NCBI GenBank assembly: GCA_023374045.1
Contig: JAIOTZ010000245.1
Coordinates: 1 to 64,000 of the forward strand
Length of the DNA: 64,000 bases
Direction: 5' to 3'
Source of the DNA: Limonium bicolor
Lineage: Eukaryota > Streptophyta > Magnoliopsida > Caryophyllales > Plumbaginaceae
Part shown: in pieces, positions 1 through 13,211 of the stretch
How positions within the stretch are numbered: the stretch's first letter is position 1
Layout: each line of letters opens with the position of its first letter
Notes under the pieces: model-generated
Database searches by the model: none
Told to the model about the DNA's origin: nothing
The model's input: only the letters and a program-made list of their open reading frames with translations
Made by a program: the position numbers and the translations under genes

Positions 1-1000
1 CATCCATACGTAACCTGCAAGAGGAAAAGCAAGGGGGTTAGTTTATGACGAAGAATGAAATAAAATACACCAAAGTAAAGTTAGATTTGTATAATCCAAA
101 TGGTGACTAGATAAGCAAATACTACATGTGCTGTAGCTTATGGAGCCGATCATCATCACCTGCAAATGAGACAAGTTAGCAATATTGATTAAGCTAATAA
201 ACTTAATAAAACATATACCCAACCTATACTATCTAATTGCCTACAATTAAACAACTCAATTAGACTTCTTATTCTCCATATTACCGTGAGTATTCAAAGT
301 GATGAGCTGCTGATATACTCCAGCTGTACGAGCACACCTGCAAGGATAAAAACAAATTAGCAGCATTAGTATAACTAATACAAGTAAAGACCTAGCACTA
401 AACTAACCTATTAACCGTATGACTACAAAGGAATGGAGCTGCTGTCTCCATTATTTCCGAATCCACCTGCAGGAAATAAGAACAAGGTGAGTGCTGCATG
501 TATAATATACTTAGAAGTTAATAAATCAAAGTGCCAACTCCATTACCGTAACCTACATCAAGTGGAGTTGCTGAAGTGCTCCAATACCGCCTCCAACCTG
601 CACCAATTAGACAAAATAAGTGCTCAATAATTGTATAAACAACTAAACCTAATCATGTATTAAATCATAAAACAATCTAACCTATCTAGCTAGTGGTCAC
701 CGTAAGCTCACATGGAGGAAGCAGCATGCGAGCCACCAGCAAAAAAAAAAGAGGCAATTAAGTAAGCAAATAAGCTAATGTATATACTAAACTAAAGAAT
801 AATGACATTAAGAAACTAAGTTTAATTTTCATCCACTCCTTGTGATCGATAGTGCAGCACCAAAGGAAATAATTGACTCCAATCAATTTCCCACTACAGC
901 CGTATATCTACAAAGGCTAGGAGAGTTTTGTAGCAAGATTAATAATCAAATAAGCTTGATTAATACATAAACTAATGACACAAAAATATCAAAAATACCT
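1..1000. repeat. Degenerate tandem array of ~120-180 bp units with splice-like motifs
   Basis: At least five diverged units follow each other. Each has a block beginning (a)ccgta/ccgtg, a middle with gagctgctg or a variant, and an end in cacctgca, followed by an AT-rich spacer. The cctgca blocks lie near 13, 158, 338, 465 and 596, with a weaker one near 736. Read on the minus strand, each block starts after a TGCAG acceptor-like site and ends in ACG|GTAA-type donors, and three blocks are 51-53 nt long. No continuous protein can be read through them, because the blocks contain stops in at least two frames. It could be a decayed mini-exon array or a transposon-internal repeat. I do not recognise it. 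Confidence 0.5.
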
Positions 1001-1010
1001 ACCTTATTAA

Positions 1011-4000
1011 CTTACGTGACTTACCATCTCATTCTTTGCCTTGTATCACGAATGGTAAGCCTCCTTATTCCTAAGCTTCTCTTCTCTATTCTCTCCATTT
1101 CCTAATTCAATTCCTAAGTGTTAATAAACTATATTAATGGTGTAATAATTCCTAACACCATTTTAGTGTAATTTCCTAGTTAATTCTATCAAGTCTTGGA
1201 GCAAGAATAATCCTAGCAACTTATCAAGAAATCGCCTACAATTGTTCTCCAAGGAGTTGTCTTGATTCAACATCAATTCAAGGAGTAATCAAGGTTAATC
1301 TAAGGTATTTTTCATGTTGAAAACTCTAAACAAACTACTCCTATGTCCGAAAATATTATGTCTCCTAAATCCACATTCTCTTCATTATTTCATGAAGGAA
1401 ACTTGAATCTACAATCATCTCAAGGTGTATCAAAAATACCTTGATAAATTCCTAAGGTAAACTCTTGTAAAATTACTACAAATATTATTTATAAACTCTT
1501 GTTAGGAGTCTAACAAAAATAGATCTCCTATATATGTACAAGGAGTTCGAATTCTCTACATCAATCTTGCATTTGAGGAGCTTGGAAGTTCAAGGAAAAA
1601 TCAAGGACAAGAATTGTCTTGATTTAAGGGTAAGTTTATATAAATAAGACTTATTAAGTTTAAGCTTAATTTAAGCTTCAAATTTTGGTATAAAAATTAT
1701 GTATAACCATTACATAAATTAAAACCGAAAACTATAGGTTATATTGTCAAGAAAATAATTTATAACATATAAGGTAAGATTATTACCTTAAGATATATAT
1801 TAGGGTCATAAGAATTAATTATTGTTACATAAATATTAAAACCGAATGGTTAGAGATTTTATGTTCTATTCTTGATTTATAATCATCCTAAGTTTATAGC
1901 ATAATTTTTAGAAGGGTTATATGGCATATATACATTTATATATATATTATAAAGTTCAAAACAAGTTTTAAAAGCATATGATAAAAATTTAATTGTGGCC
2001 GAGAACAATATGGGAGATTTAGTGAATTTTGAAATACATATAAGTGTATTAACTCATTTTATAAATTTTTGGAACATTAAAAATAGCTACAAGTATTTAA
2101 ATGGCTAGTTTATAAAGTTATGTGGTTAAAATGTAATTTTTGAAGAGTTTGGGATACAAATACTAGATTGCCGAGAATATAAGGGATGGTTTGGTATATT
2201 TATGATATAATATAAAATAGGAATTAATATTATGAATTTTGATGAATTTAAATAAGTGTTTAAGTGTTAAGAATAACATTTAATAAAGTTTTGGGACTAT
2301 TTTGTAATTATGGGGAAGTTTGGAGTTTACCGAAAATACATATGATTTTGTGGGTATATTGAAGTATTAATTAAGAAATTAAGTCTTGGTCAAGTGTTGA
2401 CCAAAAACTTTGGGTTAAAATGATTTATGACATAAAATATTAAGTTTATAAAAGTCATGGGGTGAATATGTAATTTATGGAAGTATATATGAAAGATAGA
2501 ATTTAAATATGGGCGGAAATGTATTATAAGGAAATATATGGGTTACTTTGGTTATTTAAAGAAAAAAATATTTAAACTATAGTTTATAGGTTAATATGTA
2601 ACTTATATGAAGTTTTGGGGTTAAAAGTGTAAATATAGAAACTATATGATTAAACCGAAGAGCTTAAGGGCTTAATTGATAATTTATAAGATTTGTGGTA
2701 TTAGTTTGCAATTACTGAAATAATAAGAGTATTTGGTGATTTGTAAAAGTAAGGTGGTTAATTAATATTTACAAAGGTTAATATGGGTAAATGGTGAATT
2801 ATAAAAGTTATGAGGTTGCTTGGCAATTTATAGAAGAAGATAATATTATTGTTTTACAGTTTTCGAAATTGATAAGGGTATTTAATAAATTATAAAAGTA
2901 TGTGGTTATTTAGTAATTTATTAAGTTGTTGGGTATAATATATAAATACCGAGTTAATAAGGTTGGTTTTGTAATTTAATAAGGCAAGGAAGTGAAACTA
3001 GGTAATATAATGTATTATGGTATATTAAGGAATATAATATAAAGTTTATAAAATAATTTTGGTTATAATAAAAATGACCAAGGGATATAATATAAAAGAT
3101 AAGTGGAAATAATTATAAGTATATAATTAATGAGGTAAAGATGTACCGTATAAATGATAATTCATGATCACATGTGAGTTACACATAAAATAATGAACTG
3201 CTAGGTTATCTAGAACCATTGTTAAAATAACAGGGGAAAATAAATAACATACGGAGTTATTATACGACGAGAATAAACACTACAGTGACAGTACTGTAAT
3301 ATTTAGTGAATAGTTTATTAATACTACCGGTATTGCATGTTTAAATAACAGCGTACGGGGAGGGACTACTGAACAGGAGTTTGTCAAGCTAGCAGTTTCT
3401 TGGTGAAAGGTATGTTAATTGTGTGGTCTGAATGTCCTAAGGATTATCCTGAGGTCCAGACATGGTGTGTTTAAATGTTTAAGAACGATATCTATGATTT
3501 TATGTGAATGATATTGTATGTGGGATTGCTCAAACTGTTGCGTGTATTTTGTACGCGAATGTCTTGTGACCAAAGTTTATACATCTAAACTGAAAAAAAA
3601 GAGACTAACTGACCTTTAGGTATTATTGAACCTAACAAAGGTCAACTGTTATAGTCTTAACTCAAGGATTGGTTATTATGTCACTGACAAAAAGGGCTAA
3701 TTAACTTATAAAGAGAGGAATCCAGATCGTTCCGACCTTCTGGTTGCGCATTGTGATCACTATGAGGGACTAAAAAAAAGGGAGTCACTCAAAATCCATC
3801 AGCCACATTCGGGGATGGCGGAGGGCACTGCCGTAGGTGCACAGGTTCGACCGGATCGGTCAATTAACCAGGGCCACAGGGTCAGCTGGTAAACAGTTCC
3901 AATGGAACACAGGGGACATTCGTCCACAGGTTATTAAGGTTTGTCTTAACATGACACTTGAGGTGAAATTAATTGGGAAAGGGTAAATGATTGGTTTAAA

Positions 4001-4678
4001 GGATAAGGGCCAAGTGACTAACTAACAAGTACAGTTTAATACGTGTACCTTGTTTGATTATTGTTATGGTTTACTAATGTGTGATTATTGATTATTGTTG
4101 TGTGGTTATTGTTGGTGGTTATTGATGTTGTGCACTATTGTACACTGGTGTTTACAGGTGGATTGTTATGTGTTGTTAAGTGTTTACAGTTATTTCTGTT
4201 ATCATTATAAACCGGTATCTTATGTAATGAATCTAATATCAAGATGGCTAAAACGACTTAAGGAATCTAGAAGACTTAGGACTACATTTAGCATACCAGC
4301 ATAGTTTGCTGAGCCCTTCATTGGGCCAAACATTTCAGGTCACTGAAGAATACACAAGCCGGAGTGCGGGGAACAGGGTAGCCACTGTGTTTTTATAAAC
4401 ACTTGTGGATTTGTTATGTATCATATTTTGGAGTTGTTGTATTTCAGTTAGTTGCTCATTTAGTTGGTTTTGGATTGTAATAAGTAGAGTGCTCAGTATC
4501 TGTTCATCACAGCGTGAGAAGTTGTAATGTTGGAAAGAGTAAGGATGCCTTGTTACTCACAAGGGTGAGTGACGGCGTGTAACACCAAGGTTAGATAGTT
4601 TTATTTTCCGCTGCGATTTGCTATTTGTTATGCTACGAGTTAAGACGTCATTACAGGATTAAGTTTAGGGGTGTTACA
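1011..4678 (+). mobile_element. LTR fragment, Tekay-like, forward orientation, 3' end at 4678
   Basis: The right end is the family terminus ggggtgttaca. About 75 nt upstream of it lies a ttttccgctgcgattt block that is also present, inverted, in the LTRs starting at 13212 and 56991. The hairpins typical of these LTRs are present (see 4297-4573). The 1700-3100 stretch is very AT-rich, as in the other long LTRs, and a GT donor-like aagggtaagt occurs near 1628. No PBS follows the end at 4678; the sequence passes straight into the interior of another, reverse-oriented LTR. It is therefore a solo or 3' LTR. Its left boundary is not visible and may lie outside the window. No coding sequence is seen. 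Confidence 0.6.
4297..4573 (+). promoter_or_regulatory. LTR hairpin module (H2, H3, H4)
   Basis: CAGC (4297-4300) pairs with GCTG (4308-4311). GCCC (4313-4316) pairs with GGGC (4323-4326). The nine bases at 4552-4560 (gttactcac) pair with 4565-4573 (gtgagtgac) with one G-T pair. The same three hairpins occur in the same order in the other long LTRs with different but compensating bases. Role unknown. Confidence 0.6.
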
Positions 4679-7600
4679 GGCCCAAACATAGTCAGTTCAC
4701 TTGTAGCCTAGAGAATGTTGCCAGTCTCATGATAAGCTCGTTACATAACTCGTTACCGTCTCGTTAAATGAACGGATAACTTAACATAAGGTGTCTCGGA
4801 TATAGTGATCCAAGCACACCGAACAAACATAAACATAGTATGCCCATGTGACCTGACGTGAGTCAGTAAAATAGCCTTGGTTAAGCTAAAGGGAAGGTTG
4901 GAAACCAAATTGGAAAACAACCATAACATATAGAGAGGATTGAACCTGATATGACAACGACCCCCATACTCACACGCGTGGCCGGAACAGACCGAACTCC
5001 TCACTTCCCCCGTTAGCACTTGTTAGAAGTTCAACATTGAACTTAATAAGCAATCACAAACATTGGGTTAAGTCTTGTTAGACACACACAAGGGAAGAGA
5101 GAGTCATACATTCACACACAAACATCACACACAACATCACATGACTACCACGCATAGCCGTGGTTAGAACATTCCTTAGGTCGGAAACGTTATTACGGAT
5201 ACCGTTCTCTTACGTTTACCTAATAATGGTTAACTAGCCTTTCATGCGCATTTGAGGTTACCGGTATCGGCACGTAAGCACACAACAACAATAACGACTG
5301 TAAACTCGTTTCATGATTTATCTTATAACGTGGCAAACATACAGAAAAACACATTGGCATACAAGCCGGTGTAATCCGGTAGGACACAGGTTGCAAGAAA
5401 ACCATACCTGTCACCGGAGTCCACTCTATCATGTCCACTTATGTTCCTCGAACAATTCTCGAACAACTGATAATATTACATGTACTTTTATTAACATCGG
5501 GGTAACATGATTGTTTAAAGTCTAATACTCACAACTTATCCCCGTTAACTTAGTTAAATAACTTCACATTTTAATCTTGTTTTACTTCTACATTTTAATA
5601 CAACTTTTCCCCCACCAAATTGTCATTATAACCCACTAGGGTTTACTACTTAAACCACACTTAGTTTGTTTTTTTTACATGTTTTGGGCCGTCCGACCCA
5701 CCGTCCGACCCACAACTGGGTCAGACCGTTCCAGAAACTTTTTCCGTCTTTCAAGTTTACCTGTCGACCCATGTCCGACCCAAGACCTCTGGGTCGGACC
5801 ATTCCAGAAACTCCAACAGGTGAATTAACTGGGACTGTCCGACCCACCCTGGGTCGGACCACTGGGTCGGACAACATCAGAACTTGTCCAAAACTTGTCA
5901 AACTTTCTCCAAACTTCTCCTCAAGCCTCCAAATGTGTTCTAACATCATTTGGCACATTTAACCCTTCATATAACATCCATGAAACTCATTTTATAACTC
6001 CATAAACACTTACAATGTTTCTTACCAAAATTCCTAACACTTATAATGTTTTCTCTTTAGTTCCTCTAAGTGGTGTTTCATAATTATGATAACCACTATG
6101 CCAAAAATGTTTCCTTACCATCATAACATCATCTCCCAACATCCTTTCTTACCAACTAAATCTCCTTTTTCACATCTTACCTAAACATCATTTATTCCTT
6201 GTACATCAACATTACCTAAACCTTAAACAAACTTCTCCAAGACTTTAATACATCCTTAAAAACACTCAATGAATTCCTAGAACTTCCAAGATAATACCTA
6301 AATCCTTGTATCACTCTAAATCACCTTAATACATGCTTTCTTCCCTAGTAAAGCACTTGTTCACCTTTAACACTTCCTAGTTCACCAAAACTTATTTAAA
6401 ACACTTAGAACTTCTTATACATTTTCCCAAATTTTGCCATAGCTTCTCTTGTATATTCTCACATCCAAACACTTAGGTTTTTACCTTATTTCATTCAAGA
6501 ACACCTAAAATCCATTAAGAGTATTCTCACACACAACACTCACCAAATTTTACACTACATCACAATATAGTGCATAAACTTAAATTGCTTGGCACTTAGG
6601 CCCTTAAATAACATGGCTCTTAGGCCCTTAAATTGCATAAACCTTAAACACTGAATTTCCACATAAATAATGCCTTTGACCTGCAATTACATACAACAAC
6701 ACATATGCCCTTTAATAGTTTCCTTGAGAGCATTTTACTAGGTCATTCACCATTGGCTCCTTAGGTATTTTATCAAGCAAATCAAGCTCATTTTTCCTAA
6801 GGCATTTAAACTACATTGGGATAGTTTGTTTACCTCTTTTCCTCTCAAACTTCTTTCTTGTTTCCTTGTACCGAAAATCAGCAAGGAGTTTGATCACTTG
6901 TCAACTTTCTATTCAATATACATATAAGGGTAATGAGCTTAAGAGTTCACACTTAAACTCATATACAAACCCTAGTTTAACATAAGTGTTTTAATACACT
7001 AAAATGATGTTTACCTTTGAATTTGAAAGAGAACTTGAATATGTAACAAGAGAGGACTCCTCCTTGTCCCTTGAAGATTGAAATGGAGCTATGAAAGAAC
7101 AAGAGAAGACACCATCAAAGGTGATTCTCGGTTACACACAAAAACAAGAGGGAATGTTGCTTTTCTTTGATTTTCCTTACCTTGAAGCAAAGGAGAATGT
7201 CAAGGCATGAAAAGGTGAGCTCAAGCTCCAACAATGGTGAATCTTCATGGCACCGAAATGGAGTTCTTGAAGATTTGAAAAGAGAGAAGTGTAGAGCTTG
7301 GCCTAACTAAGACAAATATGGTCTTAGAATTTGATTTGGTATATGGAGCTAGAAGATATAAGAGATTGAAGATGGTGGTGTGAGTGGTGCTGTAGCAAAC
7401 CGAGAATGAGAAGGGAGAAGAGAGGTTGGAGACCATGTGAATGAAGAAGGAAGAGAGAAATGAAATGAGGTGTTGCTTTTACAAGATATTTACCTTATAA
7501 AGTAGCTTTCTTCTTTTACTTACTTTTCCTTCCTTTCCTTAATTGATTTCTTTTACATGTTGGTGACTCACCATAATAAAAACCGGCCCCCATCTCTACC

Positions 7601-8289
7601 TAGGAGTATAATAGTCTTTGTTGACCAATTAACTTACTTATATTGACTTATGTTATAAATTTGCATATTTTGGTTACTATTCACAAACTAAGGCACATAT
7701 TTGTGAAATTTTTGATTTCCCATTGATTTAAACCTCCAAATGTGATACTAAATAGTACACATGTTAATTAAAGAGTAATGATGGACATTTATCCATTCAA
7801 AACTCATTTACAAGACAATTTTCCAAAAATGTGCTTTAAGGCTCCTTAAAGCACATTTGTGTTTTAACTCGTTTTCAAGCTTGGTTTTCTTTAGTAATTG
7901 ATTTAATATGTTCATTAACATATTCATAAGGTATAGATATGACCTTTAGGTCTTATACAAATTTATCCCAAGCTTAGAGCACATCTTTGCCCATATTGAC
8001 TTTAAGGTATTTTCATGTGTTTTGTTTGGTTTAATTGCCTACCAAGGTTTCCTAAGGACTTAATTAGCCTTATTAAATCATAATTGACTATTATTTAGTC
8101 TTGGTAGGTCCTTTGGGTCCTAACCAAGTTCACTCCAAGCTTAGAGCATGTTTTTGCTCAAATTGTCTTTATGGTACTTTATTGTTTTTACCATGGTTTA
8201 AATTGTACACTGACGTTTCTAAGGCACTTTTAGCCTTTATATATCATAGTTTAGTATTTAAACAATATATCAAGGTTTGGGGTATTTCA
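4679..8289 (-). repeat. E1 3' LTR (truncated)
   Basis: It matches 14031-17626 almost base for base with scattered substitutions and small indels, and ends at 8289 in ggtttggggtatttca, the terminus of the family. The 820 bp corresponding to 13212-14030 are absent and replaced by the forward LTR ending at 4678. The box aaaccggcccc near 7580 and a TATA-like ttataaag near 7495 mark the probable promoter region, read on the minus strand. Confidence 0.85.
5689..5872 (-). repeat. GGGTCGGAC/GTCCGACCC palindromic array
   Basis: Direct and inverted copies of gtccgaccc and gggtcggac are packed into ~180 bp, with the ttccagaaact spacer repeated. The other LTR of the same element (15040-15215) has one gggtcggac unit fewer, showing that the array length changes. 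Confidence 0.8.
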
Positions 8290-8326
8290 ATCTACCCCCC
8301 TTAAAAGAACTTCGTCCTCGAAGTTC
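8290..8326 (-). promoter_or_regulatory. E1 polypurine tract with adjacent hairpin
   Basis: Immediately inside the 3' LTR the minus strand reads TTTTAAGGGGGGTAGAT, a polypurine tract that would prime plus-strand DNA synthesis. Just upstream lies a perfect 8-bp hairpin, gaacttcg (8307-8314) with cgaagttc (8319-8326), loop of four. Element D has the same hairpin with one pair changed on both sides. Confidence 0.8.
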
Positions 8327-11300
8327 ACACATCCCACACGTCATTGGATTAGAATACGGGAATTACTTATAAAAATAAAACTTCCATAACCAAACACACT
8401 TTACATCACACCCTCGGACTTAATGGTCCGGGTAACACATTCACATCCATACATCACATAACATAACACACTCACATGATAACCTCTGACTCAATGGTCC
8501 GGGTATCTTAACAACATTTGCACATACATAACAACCCTTAGACTCTTGGGTCTGGGTAACATAACAACATTTAGACCCATAGATCTTGATAACACAACAG
8601 CCTTTAGACACATAGGTCTATGTAACACAACACATTTAGACTCATAGGTCTTAATAACATACACTTTTGGAACTCAAGGTCAAAATAATATTTATTACAC
8701 ATACCACACAACATGTCATAGCATGTATAACAATCAAAAATATCTTTGATATACACTGTGATCCCGCAGAACCCGGTCACGATGGACACCTTCCGTCCCC
8801 GTTCCTTTGGGAGATCAAAACAATCACTTAAATTTAAAGTTTTTCCTTGTGAGGTTAAGTAAGAGAACCTTAATTATGTAAAGTATCTATCGACGTTTAT
8901 AAATACCAATTCAAAATCCTTTTGAAAACACATACAACTCCAAGTCCAACTTATACTCCTTGCTTCTTTTCTTAGCGTGGTTAGTTGTGACCACTTAAAG
9001 GGAGCTTCAAGAGTCATTCAACCCCGATGTGATCAGCATCAGTGTTGAACCATCCTTCCACCCCAATTTGTGTTCAGCTTCCCTTGATCTCATGAAAATC
9101 AAGTTCCACCTCCCACTTCATTTTCAAACATCAAATAATACACTCATTTCCAATTTTCTATCTTTTAGTCTTTCTAGTCATAATCATTACATCTCCAAGG
9201 ATAGAACTCCGTCTACCAGTTATCTCCATTCACTTTATTCCTGTTACCTAGGGAATCTTATTCTCACTAGGTTTTATATCGGTTTCATACCCTTTCGTGA
9301 ATCACTATATAATATATATACACATATATTTTATCAAAATACAACATACAGTTTCACATTTATACACTGTCGGGGTTTTTGTTCCCCCGGGAGTTTCTCT
9401 ACTCCCCACAATTATACTATCACACACAACTGTTAATAAATCAACACACTTATCACAATGGTATTCGCATCTTCTGTGCGCAATTACCACAATTAAACCA
9501 TGAATGAATGCGTATGTTTACGTAACACACACCAATCATCAAAACAAATTATTTTGTGCCATGCACAACATAGGTCACGTACACTACGTACACTTGTACG
9601 GTAATACACACTAAGTGGTTTTGCGCTCTACCCCCTTAAAAGGAATTACACCCACGTAATCAATCACTTAATCATTGGTTTAAAAGTTCTACCGTCGTGA
9701 AGTGTTTCAACTTCCACACGGTCTGTTATACAATGTGTTCCGGTTAGAGGATCTTGACCATATTGGCGGTTTAGTCCCTAAACCAAGAATTCTCATTGGA
9801 GTTTGCTTTAACTCATAACCGGTTCCGGTTCTGGTCTGTGAGGCTTCTAGGCATTAATAATTAGCCATTCACTCATGTTCACCATGCACATTCAACACTT
9901 GAATCACTGGCTCACTAGTTTCTGCTGCGAAACTCTAATAACTGTAGAGCTTAATTTGTCCCATTTGTTATTCTTACTGTATTGTACATCCCCAATATCA
10001 CCTTTATCTTGGTAATAATGGTTTCTCAACCGACGCGCGGTATCTCTTACCGTGAGCGAACTCGGTGAGTTACAAAACTTTCCATCCACTTCTCTAATAA
10101 CTTACTGTGTATACAACTATGTATCTCACAATGATTGACTTGTTTCCTTCCGACTTACTGTCAGTTGAGGTTGAGCTACTACCTAGTGTGTAGTGCTCTC
10201 TCAGCTATTTCCCACACTTGAGGTATATTCCATATGATATCTAGTATTCCGTGTTACTGCTGTCATTTGTTGCTAATCATGCCTCCACATTTGGTTTTGT
10301 ACATGTATTCTTTCATTGGTGCGGCCTTGCATTTCCTATATCGGCCATTATAACATTATTCCTCCACAATTAACATGTTTCCAATTCCTAGCTATCCCAC
10401 GTGATCATTACTGCGCAAGTGCAATACCAAAACACTCAGTCATACAGAGTGCAGAGGCGTAAACTCTTGGCAGTAAATCTCTTATGCGATTCGCAATGGA
10501 ATTCATACTGTGTTTCACTGAGATCCTTATCGCACAATACTGGCTACTGGCTTACTGCCAGTTATTTGCTATCACTTACCTTGCATCTCCACTGAGTTTA
10601 ACTCATAACTGGTCTTATCTACCACATTATTATTCAACAACACTTATACAATGGTCGCTTGCTGCGCACCGTGCTCTTACTCATTGCATAACAATAACTT
10701 ACATGGTATTTACTGCCACATTAACTTCCACACATATACTTACATTATTCGCATTATGGTTCGTCATTCATTCGGATGACTACCGAATGCTCCTTGAGCG
10801 TTCCTTATTCGAGTTACAAGCCGGCGTTATTCAGCTTGGTGCTTCACTTCATACACACATACTACTAAACTAACTGCTCTCAAATAATAATAATATTGTC
10901 CATCCTTAACATATTTCTTGAGCTTGGTTCACATAACTACCGCTCCAGCGGTTTCACAGTATCGAGAGGTATCCCCACTCTTAATGTAGTGGTTCGTTCC
11001 CTACTCTATTCACTTATACAACATAAACTTCTGCAATTAATCAAATTCACATAACATATCTTGCTTGTGGCTTATAAGCCTTATTACGTCGAGCTCTGCT
11101 CATTGTAGGCCGTTGACACACATTTACTTCTCTGTACAACATTACATGGTTTGGATATTATATTGGGCTCCATGACAAGGTCGTTGCATTCCGTTTCCTT
11201 TCATGGGATGCCCCTCAGGATTGTCAGTCCGTCTCCTGACAACTTATGTCTAAACTGGGTGTTAGTTTCAACCCTTGTGTTTCTGTCACGTTTTCTCGTT

Positions 11301-13180
11301 CAACTATCATTGATGCGAACACCCCTCAAGGATTGCTCCTGGGTGTTGTTAAGTTATGCCTTTACATCTGGTTCGCACTTATTGGTATATTCAGTTAGCC
11401 ACGCCGTTTTGTGTTCTTAACTGGCTTATTATCTTCCTCTGTGAAGATCAACATTTCCTGGTAGTGTAGGTACTCATTCTGGGAGTTTCATCCCGTTCAT
11501 TGCACACTAATGTGTCCACATTAGGCATCTGCCTTGCCATGCACAGGCTGGGTCTCCGTTCCAGCTATCATGTTTATCCCTGAGGATCCTTAAGACATAT
11601 ACGATGTCTTTACATTACAGTTAGTGCACTTCGCACCTCCTGACTCTTAAACATTTCCTTGAAAGGAATTCATTAATTCTTTTAGTCTCTTTGACTTGAC
11701 TGGGTTCCTTTACTTCAACCATTCATGGTAATCTTTAGCTCTTGTTTGACTTATACTGCTGACCGTAGTACGGAGTCGACTACTTCCCGTGTTTCGGACT
11801 CTACTCATATACATATGTAGGGTACCCTGCTGATACATTGCTACTTGCCCAACTATCCCATAAATAGGTCTGTCAGGCCCACAAGCTCCTATCGGAGTGC
11901 GGTCGTCCCACATTACAGTTGGTACACTCGTAGTGTCCGTCACACGCCTAGGTGAAGTATTCTGTTGTCAACTCCCTTATATTGTCCCGTGACAATATGC
12001 ACCTCGTGATTCCCGAATTTAATCAAGGGAAAATCTCTCCACTGTTGTATCTTTATCAACTACCCTCGGGCTTACTGGTTTGGTTTAGAAAAAGGTTAGA
12101 AAGAAGTGTTGGTTTGAAAGAAAATCTGGTTTTGAAAGAAAAGAGTTTGAAATAAATCTAAGCTTGAAAGAAAAATTCTCATGGTTTCACAACGCCTTCT
12201 TGCCTTAACCAAGTCCAGCTTCTTGCTGACTGGTGTACTTCCAATTACAGAGGTTAGGCTATCAAGCCCTTCCACGGTTATGATGATCTCACTTAACTTC
12301 ATGGTACTTTACTAAGTACTTCTTCGTATTTGTTAAAGTTTTCCCGAACAGCCTTGTTATAGCAGCACTTGCTATGGCAAGTGCGCCATGCTAACTGGCT
12401 CCCGGTTAAACACACACCGGTTGCGGTATTGTTCTCACCCGCACTGTTATCAGTGGCCCTGTTGGCCCTTACTTGATCTTACAGTCCTGTCAATAAGTCC
12501 TCTGGGTGACTTCCCACTGTCTTCACATGATAATCATTAACTAGGGTGTTTCCCATTTTGGTGACCCCTTTTTTTTTGTATCGTTTCCTCTTCGTAGCCC
12601 GTTCCACGCATTTGCCGTGGTTACTGAGACTTGTCTCTTGTTTGGGCACTACGTTGTAGTTCCTTTGTTGGTTGGTATACCGTTGGTGTATTATTTAACA
12701 ACTGTGGTCCCGTAGACACTCGTCTCGGGTTTCATTAATCCACTTCTTGCCTGTTGCACGGTTGATGCGTTGCAAGCTGGTTGTTCTCGACTGCTCGGCA
12801 TGTCGACCCAGGTTGCCAGAAATTCTATTCTTCTATACACAAATTCTTCACTCTTCGCTATGAAATGTGATTAACATTGTTCAGGTAGAAACCGTCTCCG
12901 GAATTCCCACTCTTCGGGATCTACCGTACGACTGGTTCTCCGTACTCACAGTGGTACTTAATAACAGCCAGATCGGGTATTCCCGAGTAAGAGAGGACTT
13001 TCATCTCTCTGGCGTTTTTCCCAGTTATAAAACAAGGATTGTGGAGGGCGGGAAGGACATTGTAGGTTTTCAGTATTCACTGGTTACTCCTAACTAGCGT
13101 ATCTCTCACGCTATCACTCAACCCTTAACCCAAAGTCTTAAACTCCTAACTCGGTACTTCCTAAGCTCGGTAATTCAGTC
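8327..13180 (-). other. E1 interior, no coding capacity seen
   Basis: No retroelement protein motif is readable on either strand. Runs of the type ggactcaatggtccgggt (8410-8680) resemble the segment next to the PPT in element D (50640-50760). A second polypurine-like tract, sense CCTTTTAAGGGGGTAGAG, lies at about 9625-9642. The right part (about 12960-13180) is similar to the PBS-proximal interior of element B at 40010-40210. The longest open frames here are short, lack family resemblance and sit on arbitrary strands, so I annotate none as genes. Confidence 0.7.
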
Positions 13181-13206
13181 ATCAGAGCGAAGTCGCTCTG
13201 ATACCA
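13181..13206 (-). promoter_or_regulatory. E1 primer binding site (tRNA-iMet) inside a hairpin
   Basis: The minus strand reads TGGTATCAGAGC (13195-13206), complementary to the 3' end of initiator tRNA-Met, five bases from the LTR end at 13212. The last nine PBS bases form part of a perfect 10-bp stem, atcagagcga (13181-13190) with tcgctctgat (13193-13202), leaving a two-base centre. The same arrangement occurs in elements B and D. Confidence 0.9.
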
Positions 13207-13211
13207 CTTTT

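Noticed and set aside
4753..5019. 88-codon minus frame conserved at 14105-14371
   Set aside because: Conservation between two LTRs of one element is not evidence of coding; no family resemblance.
9029..9436. 135-codon forward frame in E1
   Set aside because: Low-complexity Ser/Phe/His composition, antisense to the element, no recognisable domain.
10484..10873. 129-codon hydrophobic forward frame in E1
   Set aside because: It runs against the element's direction in an interior without coding signals. No motif, and other frames nearby are equally long.
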